A DNA stretch of 64,000 nt from MGML01 sp034416335 (GCA_034416335.1 DAOULV010000003.1:310001-374000); one strand, 5' to 3'; counted from the first letter of the stretch, positions 8,137 to 16,445 are shown. Program-made: numbers and translations. Notes: a model not told the origin generated them from the letters alone.

Positions 8137-10194
8137 ATGGAACCATCCGAAGCAAAGCAGAGAATCGATGAGCTTTCAGCCCTTATAAACCGTCACAATT
8201 ACCGTTATCACGTACTCGACAGCCCCGAAATCAGTGATGCCGAATATGACACCCTGATGCGTGAACTCAGGCAGCTTGAAGAAGAGTATCCTCAGTTTCT
8301 CAGCCCCGATTCTCCTACCCAGAGAGTAGGCGCCGAACCGGTAGAAGCTTTCGGTGTCGTGGAACACCCTCAACCTCTTCTTTCGCTCGGGAACGTCTTT
8401 TCCGAAGAAGAACTGGAATCGTGGTATAACCGCATATCAAGGCTGGCGGAAAGCAGTCAGATGGATTTCGTCTGTGAACATAAAATGGACGGCCTGGCGG
8501 TAGCCCTGACCTATATCGACGGCAAGCTGGTAACGGGCGCGACCCGCGGTGACGGCTACCGCGGTGAGAATATTACCCAGAACCTGCGTACCGTCAGGAG
8601 TATTCCCCTTAACGTATCCGGCGATGCCCCGCCAAGGTTCGAGGTACGCGGCGAGGTATTTATGCCGAAAGCCGGATTCAGAAAGCTGAACCGTGAAAGA
8701 GAAGCCGAGAACCTGCCGCTTTTCGCCAATCCGAGAAACGCCGCCGCCGGTTCGGTGCGGCAGCTCGACCCGCGTGTAGCGGCGGGACGCCCTCTCGATA
8801 TTTTTATATACGCGCTGGGTTATGCCGAAGGGAAAGAAGTCCCGGACAATCACTGGGATACGATGGAATATCTGAAATCGCTCGGATTCAAGATAAATCC
8901 CAATAACGTCCTGTTGAAAAGCATCGGTGAGGTGGAAACCTATTACAGGAAGTGGGTTGAAAACCGCGATGACCTGCCTTACGAAGCCGACGGTATAGTG
9001 ATAAAGGTAAACTCATTCGAAGTACAAGAGTCTCTGGGCTTTGTAGCCCATGAACCGAGATGGGCAGTTGCCTACAAGTTCCCGGCAGTACGGGGCACTA
9101 CTCTGCTGAAAGAAATCAGGATAAATGTCGGCAGGACAGGAACGATGAACCCGGTGGCCATCCTCGAACCGGTGAGGGTCGGCGGTGTTACCATCAGTAA
9201 CGCCGCGCTGCACAATGAAGACGACATCCGCCGCAAGGATATCAGGGAAGGCGACCGCGTCTACATTCAACGCGCCGGTGAAGTAATACCGGAAGTAATC
9301 GGCCCGACACCGGAAAGCAAGGAGAATCCGCAGCGGAACAGGGAATTCAGTCTTCTGGACAAGCTGGAAAAAGACAGCCAGGGACAGCCGGTCTGCCCGG
9401 AATGCGGAAGCACGGTCATCAAGCCTGAAGACGAGGTAATGTATTACTGCTCCAACGCCGCCTGCCCCGCCCAGGCACGACAGAGAATCGAACTGTTCGC
9501 TTCACGGGGTGCAATGGATATCAGGGGTATAGGAGAATCCCAGAGTGAAACATTATACAGAGAAGGACTGGTCAAGGATATAGCCGATATCTATACGCTC
9601 AAGGACAAGAGAGATAAGTTAATGCAGCTGGAGGGCATGGGAGAGAAAAGCGTGGACAACCTGCTGGAAGCAATCGAGTCGAGTAAAGACAGGCCGCTCC
9701 CCAGGCTTATTTCCGGCCTGGGAATACGCCACGTCGGCGGGACGGTTTCATCGATCCTGGCAGAACGTTTCGAGGATCTCGACGTACTAACGAAAACCAC
9801 GACCGAGGAATTAACTGAAATTCCCACACTGGGACCCAAGATTGCCGAGAGTATCACGGATTTTTTCAGTAGAGAAGAGAACCGCGATATTATCCGCAGA
9901 CTGAAGGAAGCTGGAGTCCGAATGACTGCAGGAGAAACCGCACGGGAAGACCTTTCCCTGTCAGGAAAGGAATTTGTTATCACCGGTAAACTCGAAAAAT
10001 ATACCAGACAAGAAGCACAAGATATTATTAAAGCCCTCGGCGGTACGGCAAAAAGCAGCGTTACCCGCAACACAACCTACCTGGTGGTCGGTGAAGATCC
10101 CGGAGGAAGTAAACTTACCCAGGCTGAAAAGTGGGAAACAAGAAAAATATCAGAAGAAGAATTACTGAAATTGCTCGAAGGCAGGGATATCTAA
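8137..10194 (+). CDS. ligA: NAD-dependent DNA ligase
   Basis: A 685-residue ligase that seals DNA nicks using NAD+. The start at ATG 8137 is chosen over GTG 8086 because the family normally begins close to the Ia domain, and a TATAAT box lies within the extension. The Ia domain binds NMN, the adenylated lysine is K116 in KMDG, and the OB fold follows. A four-cysteine zinc finger begins CPECGS, then come helix-hairpin-helix repeats and a C-terminal BRCT domain (SGKEFVITGKLEKYTRQEA). The stop codon is directly followed by the pth start. All expected domains are present. Confidence 0.96.
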   Translation: MEPSEAKQRIDELSALINRHNYRYHVLDSPEISDAEYDTLMRELRQLEEEYPQFLSPDSPTQRVGAEPVEAFGVVEHPQPLLSLGNVFSEEELESWYNRISRLAESSQMDFVCEHKMDGLAVALTYIDGKLVTGATRGDGYRGENITQNLRTVRSIPLNVSGDAPPRFEVRGEVFMPKAGFRKLNREREAENLPLFANPRNAAAGSVRQLDPRVAAGRPLDIFIYALGYAEGKEVPDNHWDTMEYLKSLGFKINPNNVLLKSIGEVETYYRKWVENRDDLPYEADGIVIKVNSFEVQESLGFVAHEPRWAVAYKFPAVRGTTLLKEIRINVGRTGTMNPVAILEPVRVGGVTISNAALHNEDDIRRKDIREGDRVYIQRAGEVIPEVIGPTPESKENPQRNREFSLLDKLEKDSQGQPVCPECGSTVIKPEDEVMYYCSNAACPAQARQRIELFASRGAMDIRGIGESQSETLYREGLVKDIADIYTLKDKRDKLMQLEGMGEKSVDNLLEAIESSKDRPLPRLISGLGIRHVGGTVSSILAERFEDLDVLTKTTTEELTEIPTLGPKIAESITDFFSREENRDIIRRLKEAGVRMTAGETAREDLSLSGKEFVITGKLEKYTRQEAQDIIKALGGTAKSSVTRNTTYLVVGEDPGGSKLTQAEKWETRKISEEELLKLLEGRDI

Positions 10195-10809
10195 GTGAAG
10201 CTTATTGTTGGCCTGGGAAATCCGGGACGCAGGTATGAAAAAAACCGCCATAACCTCGGTTTTATATGCGTTAACCGCCTTGCCCGTGAACATAACATCA
10301 AGCTGAACAAGAGTCAGGGTAAAGCCCGTACCGGCAAAGGCGATATCGCCGGAGAGGAAGTCCTGCTGGCACGGCCGCAGACCTATATGAACCTGAGCGG
10401 ACAATCCGTCCAACTCCTGCTGAATAAACTCCATATCGAGACCGATGAGCTCATCGTGATATATGACGATATGGACTTACCTGCAGGAAAAATCCGGGTG
10501 AGGTACGGCGGCGGCTCCGGAGGTCATAAAGGAATAAACTCCATCCTTACGGAAACGGGCAGCCGGGACTTTTATCGTGTCCGTATCGGAATCGGCAGAC
10601 CGTCTTTCGTTAAGGATGACGCCGAGATATCGGAAGATGACACTATCAAGTATGTTCTGAGCAATTTCACACGGGATGAAAAGAAGGTAATAGATAAGAG
10701 TATTGTCCTTGCTGGTGAAGCTGTTGTCTCATTAATTGTCGACGGCCTGACGGCGACAATGAATAAATACAACTCAAACTCGATTTCCCCCTTTGAAAAG
10801 GGGGATTAA
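10195..10809 (+). CDS. pth: Peptidyl-tRNA hydrolase
   Basis: This 204-residue enzyme cleaves peptidyl-tRNA released by drop-off. It starts at GTG immediately after the ligA stop. Catalytic-site motifs are GLGNPGRRYEKNRHNLGF with the conserved Asn and His, and YDDMDLPAGKIRVRYGG with the conserved Asp. The last eight residues and the stop codon (ISPFEKGD) are encoded inside a CCCCCTTT/AAAGGGGG inverted repeat that continues into the intergenic DNA, so the C-terminal tail is probably acquired rather than ancestral. Confidence 0.94.
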   Translation: MKLIVGLGNPGRRYEKNRHNLGFICVNRLAREHNIKLNKSQGKARTGKGDIAGEEVLLARPQTYMNLSGQSVQLLLNKLHIETDELIVIYDDMDLPAGKIRVRYGGGSGGHKGINSILTETGSRDFYRVRIGIGRPSFVKDDAEISEDDTIKYVLSNFTRDEKKVIDKSIVLAGEAVVSLIVDGLTATMNKYNSNSISPFEKGD

Positions 10810-10821
10810 GGGGGATTTCAG
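10784..10821. repeat. CCCCCTTT...AAAGGGGG dispersed-type repeat
   Basis: Inverted repeat CCCCCTTT (10787-10794) and AAAGGGGG (10797-10804), followed by a second AGGGGGATTT. This G/C-run pattern is common as a dispersed intergenic repeat in bacteria. Here it overlaps the 3' end of pth and may also act as a hairpin in the transcript. Confidence 0.6.
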
Positions 10822-10867
10822 AAGAGTATATCGCTCTATGTGAGTTCTGGTAGACTCAGATAACATC

Positions 10868-10877
10868 AAAGGAGGTG
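10868..10877 (+). promoter_or_regulatory. Strong ribosome-binding site that sets the ABC ATPase start
   Basis: AAAGGAGGTG sits six bases before ATG 10884. The in-frame GTG at 10875 lies inside the Shine-Dalgarno itself and is therefore unlikely to be used. Confidence 0.8.
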
Positions 10878-10883
10878 GGCAAG

Positions 10884-11840
10884 ATGGATGCAGCCGAAAC
10901 ACCGGAAATCAGGGATGACAGGTACGCTATCCAGGTAAAGGGACTTACCCGCGCATTCGGCAGCCTGATAGCTGTCGACGGCATCGACCTGGATATAAAA
11001 AAAGGCGAACTGTTCGCCATGCTCGGGCCGAACGGCGCCGGCAAGACTACCACAATCAAGATGCTGTGCTGCCTGCTGAAACCAAGCGGCGGCACGGCTA
11101 CGGTTATGGGGTACGATATCAACCGCCAGCAGTACCAGATAAAGAAAATAATCGGTGTCTCACCGCAGGAAACAACCATTTCCGAACGTCTCAATGCCCG
11201 TGAGCACCTGAAACTGATAGGCAGGGTACACGGCATAGAGTCAGGCGAACTGAAGTCCAGGAGCGCTCTGCTTCTGGAAACGATGGGATTGACCGACCGG
11301 GCGAAAGACCAAGTCAGGAAATATTCCGGCGGTATGATGAGACGGCTCAGTATCATAATGGCGCTGGTACACGACCCCGAGGTCGTTTTCCTCGACGAGC
11401 CGACGCTGGGACTGGACCCGCAGGCACGACGCGCCATCTGGGACTACATCGTCAGGTTCAAAGGCAACAAAACCATCCTGCTGACCACCCATTACCTGGA
11501 CGAAGCCGACTTCCTCAGCGACAGGATAGCGATAATGGATGAAGGTAAAATAGTCGCTCTCGGTTCGCCGACCGAACTGAAAACAAATATGCTCGGCAAA
11601 CACACCATGATTATATACGCCTGGAATCTCACCGAAAAAGTCATAGCAGAAATGAAGTCGAAATATGATGAAGTGGTCGTTAACGACGGCACGATGGAAA
11701 TTACTCATTCGCAGCTCGATTTCAAGGAGGTTGTGGACAGTCTTCACTCAGCCGGTGCAACGGTACGTTCTGCTTACGTGAAAGAGCCAAGCCTCGACGA
11801 CGTATTCCTGAGTATTACCGGGAAGGAGATAAGAGAATGA
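10884..11840 (+). CDS. ABC exporter ATP-binding protein (DrrA/CcmA-like)
   Basis: A 318-residue ATPase of an ABC-2 type exporter. It shows Walker A GPNGAGKTT, signature YSGGMMRR, Walker B VVFLDEPTLGLDP and the switch histidine in LLTTHYLDEAD. The C-terminal extension after about residue 235 is typical of drug- or polysaccharide-type ATPases (DrrA, NodI). Its stop overlaps the start of the permease gene (ATGA), so the two form a transporter unit in the cytoplasmic membrane. The substrate is unknown. Confidence 0.93.
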   Translation: MDAAETPEIRDDRYAIQVKGLTRAFGSLIAVDGIDLDIKKGELFAMLGPNGAGKTTTIKMLCCLLKPSGGTATVMGYDINRQQYQIKKIIGVSPQETTISERLNAREHLKLIGRVHGIESGELKSRSALLLETMGLTDRAKDQVRKYSGGMMRRLSIIMALVHDPEVVFLDEPTLGLDPQARRAIWDYIVRFKGNKTILLTTHYLDEADFLSDRIAIMDEGKIVALGSPTELKTNMLGKHTMIIYAWNLTEKVIAEMKSKYDEVVVNDGTMEITHSQLDFKEVVDSLHSAGATVRSAYVKEPSLDDVFLSITGKEIRE

Positions 11841-12934
11841 AGATTCTTGAATTAACGGTCAGGAACTTAAAAGAGACCTACCGCGACCCCCTAGCCCTGG
11901 GCTTCCTTCTCGGATTCCCTCTAGTCTTTATGCTTCTTTTCGGAGCTATTTTCAGCGGCGATGAAGTCCCTGACTTCCCCGTCGGCACCATAGATGATGA
12001 CGGTTCGCAGGTATCACAGTCTTTTATCGATGAAGCCATGGGCAGCGTGGAAGTTCTCGATTTACGAAGCTATGAGAATACCGAGGCTGCCCTGGATGAT
12101 CTCAAGCTCGGAAATCTGTCTGCTTACGTAGAAATCCCCGCAGGCTTCGGCGAACAGGTAACCCGGACCTGGCAGGGAGAGAACGGCAAAATAATCCTGC
12201 ATATGACCTATGATGAAAGCGATATCCAGACATCCGAGCAGCTCATCTCCGTGATAACCTCCGTTACCCGCGGTTTTGCCCGCATAGAAATACCGGTTAC
12301 TATCGAAGCCAACCCCATTCACGTGGAAACGGATATCGGTTACGTGGATTTCATGGGTCCCGGCATTATCGTTTTCGGTATACTGATAATGATACCAACA
12401 TCGGCGCGGATAATCGTCCGCGATAAAGAAAAAGGATTCCTTTCTCGACTGCTTACCACCCCCACCAGACCGGTCGATTTTATATCGAGCTATTTCCTCT
12501 GCCTAGTTGTAATAGCCATCGCTCAGATTATACTTTTTATGGTATTTGCCCGTTTGCTGGGTATGGATATCATCGGCAACGTCGGACTGGCATTCCTGGT
12601 GTTTTTCCTGACGGCCATGTGCAGCATCGGAATCGGTATGATAGTCGGTTCGCTGTCGAAGTCGGAAAACCAGGCCGAACCTCTCTGCTGGCTGTTCTCA
12701 ATGCCGCTGGCAATGCTTTCCGGGTGCTGGTTCTCCATTGAAATCCTGCCTTCTTACCTGAGAAGCATAGCCTACGCTTTCCCCTACGCCCACACGATAG
12801 ATGCGGCGCGCGGTGTCGTCACGCGGGGTGTGGGACTGGAGGCGATAGGCACCGACTTCCTTTTCCTTATCTGCTGGGCTGCCGGCTCCTTTATAATCGG
12901 GATTATTCTCTTCGGGAGGACGATGCGGAGCTGA
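11837..12934 (+). CDS. ABC-2 type transporter permease
   Basis: This 365-residue membrane protein has one N-terminal transmembrane segment (LALGFLLGFPLVFMLLFGAI), a large extracytoplasmic domain (about residues 45-170) and five or so C-terminal segments, as in DrrB/YhgE-type ABC-2 permeases. The loop DKEKGFLSRLLTTPTRP matches the family's coupling region, where the paired ATPase docks. It is translationally coupled to the ATPase upstream, and its TGA overlaps the ATG of mtnA. The overlap suggests co-transcription with mtnA although no functional link is obvious. Confidence 0.9.
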   Translation: MKILELTVRNLKETYRDPLALGFLLGFPLVFMLLFGAIFSGDEVPDFPVGTIDDDGSQVSQSFIDEAMGSVEVLDLRSYENTEAALDDLKLGNLSAYVEIPAGFGEQVTRTWQGENGKIILHMTYDESDIQTSEQLISVITSVTRGFARIEIPVTIEANPIHVETDIGYVDFMGPGIIVFGILIMIPTSARIIVRDKEKGFLSRLLTTPTRPVDFISSYFLCLVVIAIAQIILFMVFARLLGMDIIGNVGLAFLVFFLTAMCSIGIGMIVGSLSKSENQAEPLCWLFSMPLAMLSGCWFSIEILPSYLRSIAYAFPYAHTIDAARGVVTRGVGLEAIGTDFLFLICWAAGSFIIGIILFGRTMRS

Positions 12935-13965
12935 TGGCGGTTAAACCGATAGAATGGCTGAACGACAGGATAAGAATCCTCGACCAGACGAAACTTCCGC
13001 TTGAGGAAGTCTATATCGAAACGGACGATTACCTGGAAGTAGCGTCAGCAATCAGGGAATTGAAAGTCAGGGGGGCTCCGTCCATCGGTGTAGCCGGAGG
13101 CTATGCAATAGCCCTCGGTGCCCTGAAAATCGATTCAGATGCCTTAGATACTTTTCTCAGTAAATACCGTGAGGTCAGCCGTACCGTCGCCTCCACCAGG
13201 CCGACCGCCAGAAACCTGTTCTTCGCCGTGGAGATGATGGACAAAGTGGCGGAATCCGGCGGAACGGTGGCTGAAATAAAACAGGCGCTGGTAGATGAAG
13301 CAATGAAAATCCATACCGAAGAAGCGGAAGCTACCGAAAAACTTAGTAACTACGGGGCTGAACTGATAAAGGACGGATTTACCGTCCTCACCCACTGCAA
13401 CGCCGGACCTCTGGCCACCACCGGCTACGGCACCGCCCTCGGTGTAATTATCAAAGCCCGTGAACAGGGAAAGAATGTCAGTGTTTATGCCGACGAGACC
13501 CGTCCCCTGCTGCAGGGAGCCAGGCTGACGACCTGGGAGCTCCAGCAGGCGGGAGTTCCCGTAACGCTGATAACCGACTCCATGGCGGGATATATGATGA
13601 GTAAAGGGAAAATCGACTGCGTGATTACCGGCGCCGACCGGATTACCGCCAACGGCGACACAGCTAACAAGATAGGTACCTACACCCTGGCTGTGCTGGC
13701 TAAGGAGAATAAAATTCCCTTTTATATCGCCTCACCTTTCAGCACCATAGACACCTCGCTGGCGACCGGCGATAAAATACCCATCGAGGAGCGTAAACCG
13801 GAAGAAGTTACCCATTTCCGGGGCGTCCAGACAGCGCCCGACGGCACGAAAGTTGAAAATCCCGCCTTCGACGTCACCCCCCACCGCTACATAACCGCCA
13901 TAATCACCGAGCGTGGTATAATCAGGGAACCATATGAGAAAAACATAAAAGTAAACTTATATTAG
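12934..13965 (+). CDS. mtnA: S-methyl-5-thioribose-1-phosphate isomerase
   Basis: A 343-residue enzyme that converts methylthioribose 1-phosphate to methylthioribulose 1-phosphate in methionine salvage. Motifs are RGAPSIGVAGGY, the catalytic Cys region HCNAGPLATTGYGTALG (Cys155) and the catalytic Asp in VITGADRITANGD. Its partner mtnP, which makes the substrate, lies 2.5 kb downstream; the intervening DNA is AT-rich and foreign in character. In related genomes I would expect mtnA and mtnP to be adjacent. Confidence 0.94.
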   Translation: MAVKPIEWLNDRIRILDQTKLPLEEVYIETDDYLEVASAIRELKVRGAPSIGVAGGYAIALGALKIDSDALDTFLSKYREVSRTVASTRPTARNLFFAVEMMDKVAESGGTVAEIKQALVDEAMKIHTEEAEATEKLSNYGAELIKDGFTVLTHCNAGPLATTGYGTALGVIIKAREQGKNVSVYADETRPLLQGARLTTWELQQAGVPVTLITDSMAGYMMSKGKIDCVITGADRITANGDTANKIGTYTLAVLAKENKIPFYIASPFSTIDTSLATGDKIPIEERKPEEVTHFRGVQTAPDGTKVENPAFDVTPHRYITAIITERGIIREPYEKNIKVNLY

Positions 13966-13976
13966 GAGACTCCTGC

Positions 13977-14969
13977 ATGCCCGAAATTAATATTAACCAT
14001 ATTCAACCAAATAACATTAATCCAAGACTTGAATTCCCACAAATTGGTATCAATGAATTGGCTGAAAGTATTAAGCAAGTTGGGATTCTTGAACCGCTTC
14101 TTGTCAGACCAACTAATAACAGTAAATATGAAATTATTATTGGTGAAAGAAGGTATAAAGCAGCAAAACTAGCCGGTTTAACAAAAGTACCTGTAATAAT
14201 AAAAGACTTATCTGATGAAGAAGTCATGGAGATAAACCTTATTGAAAATGTGCAAAGAGAGGGACTTACAGCTGTTGAAAAAGGAAAACTATGTAAAAGT
14301 TTGCTTGAAAAATACCCTCTTAGGTATCCAAACACAAGAAGCTTAGCTAAACATTTAGGTGTTAGCGAAACATCGATCAATGATTGGTTATATACTACAA
14401 GTATGCCTGAAGGAGTGCAATTCAGGATTGCATCAAGAAATGAAAATGGTTTTATCCCGGAAGGTAAAATAGATTACATAACTGCAGTCCAACTAAGTCG
14501 TCGTATAAAAGAACCTGATTTATTTACAGATATTATTGAACACATCTCAGAAAATAGAGTTCCGAGACGAATAGCAACTCAAGTAGCGAAGCGAATACTT
14601 CAACAACCTGATATCCAAGTTGAAGATGCTTTCCGTGAGTATATTGACGAAGCTCCTGTATTCTTACCATTTTCTCGGAACCACGCTGAGCAAGTTACAA
14701 AAGGTAATAAGACCCAGACTACAAGAAAATCAAAAGATCCTAAACTACAAAAAGGCACTATAGTAAGAACACAGGTTACACATTACTCTGATATTGAAGT
14801 GTCTGACATACTACGAAAAAAACTTGGTGATTTCACAGAAGAAGATGCACAGAGAGAAGGAGGTTATTCTCTGGAAGAATTCAAAGAAGTATGGATAAAT
14901 TTACACGGATCGTGGAATCCAGAGGAATCTGTATATGTAATCAGGTTCAAGTATTTAAATGATGCTTAG
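13977..14969 (+). CDS. ParB N-terminal domain fused to an ASCH domain
   Basis: A 330-residue, visibly AT-rich gene. The ParB-like N-domain carries GERRYKAAK (56-64) and IENVQREGL (89-97); the first of these is the CTP/nuclease-type box of ParB/Srx folds. A helix-turn-helix-like stretch follows (about 119-140, SLAKHLGVSETSINDWL). The C-terminus (about 229-327) looks like an ASCH domain, a predicted RNA-binding fold related to PUA, with GNKTQTTR and GDFTEEDAQREGGYSLEEF. Chromosomal ParB proteins lack this domain. It lies 11 bases after mtnA, 8 bases before an unrecognised gene and has no parA partner, so plasmid-type partitioning is unlikely. A role in defence or RNA/DNA modification sensing is inference. 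Confidence 0.75.
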   Translation: MPEININHIQPNNINPRLEFPQIGINELAESIKQVGILEPLLVRPTNNSKYEIIIGERRYKAAKLAGLTKVPVIIKDLSDEEVMEINLIENVQREGLTAVEKGKLCKSLLEKYPLRYPNTRSLAKHLGVSETSINDWLYTTSMPEGVQFRIASRNENGFIPEGKIDYITAVQLSRRIKEPDLFTDIIEHISENRVPRRIATQVAKRILQQPDIQVEDAFREYIDEAPVFLPFSRNHAEQVTKGNKTQTTRKSKDPKLQKGTIVRTQVTHYSDIEVSDILRKKLGDFTEEDAQREGGYSLEEFKEVWINLHGSWNPEESVYVIRFKYLNDA

Positions 14970-14977
14970 AGATGTAG

Positions 14978-15760
14978 ATGGCTATTTATGAAACGAAAAA
15001 AATCCTAATAACTGTAAAGACATATCCAACTCCTTCAAGAAAATCGATAGAGGCTTCTTGCACTGCGGGTATAACTGATAAAGAAGAGTGGATCAGATTT
15101 TTCCCTTTACCTTTTAGGTTTCTTGAGTATGGGAAACAGTTCAGTAAGTACCAATGGATAGAAGCAAGTGTAACTAAAGCCAGTGACCCTCGCCCAGAAA
15201 GTTATAAAATTGATATTGAATCTATAAAACTACTTAGTGAACCTCTACCTACATATTCTAATTGGAAATATAGAAAAGAGAAAATACTTCCTTTAGTATC
15301 AAACTCACTATGCTATCTTCAAGATACACAAGATATAACGTTTACTACGTTAGGTATTTTTAAGCCGAAAACGATAGATGAGTTAATTATTGAACCAGAA
15401 GAAGATGACCACTGGACAGAAAGTGAATTAGCAATACTTTCTCAACAATCTATGTTTGATAATAGGAACGTCAAACCATTAGAAAAGATACCCTATAAAT
15501 TTAAATACAGATTCTCATGTAACGATCCAGAGTGTAAAGGACATGTACTGTCTTTTACCGATTGGGAAGCAGGTCAAGCTTATAGAAATTACAGATCCCT
15601 ATATGGTGAACGATGGGAAGAAAAATTCAGACAGAAATTTGAAAACGAAATGATTAATAAATATGATACTTACTTTTATGTCGGTACTATTAGAGCACAT
15701 AAATATACATGGATAATCATTGGATTATTTTATCCTAAACAGGAGGAGTTAAATGCCTGA
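14978..15760 (+). CDS. Unrecognised protein with a possible zinc site, partner of the ParB-ASCH gene
   Basis: A 260-residue protein I do not recognise. Visible features: a beta-rich opening (ILITVKTYPTPS), a Cys/His cluster CNDPECKGH (181-189) that could bind a metal, an adjacent FTDWEAGQAYRNY segment, and a hydrophobic C-terminal strand (TYFYVGTIRAHKYTWIIIG). No signal peptide. It follows the ParB-ASCH gene by eight bases and shares its AT-rich composition, so the two are likely one functional unit. Its last codons and TGA stop overlap the ATG of a truncated copy of the mtnP start (15753), meaning the native C-terminus may have been altered by the insertion junction. Confidence 0.7.
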   Translation: MAIYETKKILITVKTYPTPSRKSIEASCTAGITDKEEWIRFFPLPFRFLEYGKQFSKYQWIEASVTKASDPRPESYKIDIESIKLLSEPLPTYSNWKYRKEKILPLVSNSLCYLQDTQDITFTTLGIFKPKTIDELIIEPEEDDHWTESELAILSQQSMFDNRNVKPLEKIPYKFKYRFSCNDPECKGHVLSFTDWEAGQAYRNYRSLYGERWEEKFRQKFENEMINKYDTYFYVGTIRAHKYTWIIIGLFYPKQEELNA

Positions 15761-15782
15761 AGCTAAAATCGGAGTTATCGGA
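15752..15782 (+). repeat. 31-bp direct repeat, copy 1 (duplicated mtnP start)
   Basis: An exact match to 16470-16500: an A followed by the first 30 bases of mtnP (ATGCCTGAAGC...GTTATCGGA). Both copies are preceded by AGGAGGA ribosome-binding sequences. The two copies bracket the NYN/small-RNA module. Confidence 0.95.
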
Positions 15783-15794
15783 CATTATGAATAA
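15753..15794 (+). pseudogene. Truncated 5' fragment of mtnP
   Basis: Ten codons identical to the start of mtnP (MPEAKIGVIG) followed by HYE and a TAA stop. It keeps a strong ribosome-binding site (AGGAGGAG, 15741-15748) and overlaps the stop of the 260-residue gene by translational coupling, so it may still be translated into a 13-residue peptide. I read it as the original junction with mtnP before the NYN module was inserted. Confidence 0.75.
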
Positions 15795-15820
15795 AAAAAC
15801 GGGAGAGTTAACTCTCCCGT
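15793..15820 (-). terminator. Intrinsic terminator with a perfect 22-bp palindrome
   Basis: ACGGGAGAGTT (15799-15809) is followed directly by its exact reverse complement (15810-15820). On the minus strand the stem is followed by seven T residues (plus-strand A-run 15793-15799), so it terminates minus-strand transcription. There is no T-run on the plus-strand side. Confidence 0.75.
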
Positions 15821-15860
15821 TATCTCGCCATAGCTATTAAGCGATGACGAGGCGGCTTGT
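15793..15860 (-). ncRNA. Candidate small RNA between the divergent promoter and the palindrome terminator
   Basis: A consensus minus-strand promoter (TTGACA, 16-base spacer, TAAAAT) would start transcription near 15860, and the palindrome/T-run terminator would end it near 15793. The product would be about 65-68 nt with no open reading frame of meaningful size. Besides the terminator stem, a short TCGC/GCGA stem can form in the 5' half. No known RNA family is recognised. Expression is inferred from the sequence only. Confidence 0.5.
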
Positions 15861-15865
15861 ATAAT
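15860..15865 (+). promoter_or_regulatory. -10 box for the NYN gene
   Basis: TATAAT preceded by TTG, 56 bases before the NYN ATG. It lies one base from the minus-strand -10 box (15867-15872), so the two divergent promoters share one polymerase-binding region and probably compete. Confidence 0.45.
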
Positions 15866-15866
15866 A

Positions 15867-15894
15867 ATTTTACCATATGCCTATTAATTGTCAA
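15867..15894 (-). promoter_or_regulatory. Consensus divergent promoter for the candidate small RNA
   Basis: Minus-strand TTGACA (plus-strand 15889-15894), a 16-base spacer and TAAAAT (plus-strand 15867-15872). The -35 hexamer is a perfect consensus, unusual in this window. Confidence 0.6.
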
Positions 15895-15920
15895 TATCAA
15901 TCAGGTTTTCAAGAGTTTAT

Positions 15921-16445
15921 ATGAGTAAGGTAACAGTATTTATTGATGGTATGAATGCTCGCTGCAGACTTGAGGAATGTAAATGGGTTGAAGATTACGA
16001 TGTTCTTCACCTGGCTGAAAGACTCGCAGGGGCAAGAATGCTGGCTAGTGTGTATTACTATATAGCCAACCCAAACTGGAAACAACTCGGAGAGGAAGGC
16101 TATCGTAAAGCAAGACGTTACATAGAAGCTGTAGAGAAACAATCTAAGGTTGTAGCCAAAAAAGGTTATATGGTCGACAGAGACGGACTCTGGGAAGAAA
16201 AAATGGTCGATGTATTACTTGCATCTGATATGGTATATTTAGCTGCGAATAACGAGTATGATACTGCCATTCTCGTTACAGCAGATAACGACCTAGTACC
16301 TGCTGTTCAAAGGGTAAAAAATCTCGGTCACAAGGTTGAACTATTGGTTTTTGCAAAGGCAAAACCAAAGGTAGGTAATCTTGTTAAAGCATGTTCTATA
16401 AACAGAAGTGCCAGAAAAAGTCACTTTGTATCTATATACTCGTAG
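15921..16445 (+). CDS. NYN-domain (LabA/DUF88, PIN-like) ribonuclease
   Basis: A 174-residue protein from ATG 15921; a TTG at 15888 is possible but overlaps promoter elements. The NYN/PIN-like core shows FIDGMNAR (8-14, acidic D9 with N12), KMVDVLLASDMVYLA (D97 and D103) and ILVTADNDLVPAV (D122, D124). This is the expected set of acidic metal-binding residues, so it is predicted to be active. NYN proteins are mostly RNases acting on structured or modified RNA. It is a single-domain form without an OST-HTH extension, and sits in a module bracketed by a 31-bp direct repeat, with a divergent small-RNA-like unit. It also precedes mtnP by 25 bases. Confidence 0.85.
   Translation: MSKVTVFIDGMNARCRLEECKWVEDYDVLHLAERLAGARMLASVYYYIANPNWKQLGEEGYRKARRYIEAVEKQSKVVAKKGYMVDRDGLWEEKMVDVLLASDMVYLAANNEYDTAILVTADNDLVPAVQRVKNLGHKVELLVFAKAKPKVGNLVKACSINRSARKSHFVSIYS

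Noticed and set aside
13977..14969. Plasmid or chromosome partition locus (parB)
   Set aside because: There is no parA partner and no parS-like repeats, and the C-terminus is ASCH-like rather than a ParB dimerisation domain.
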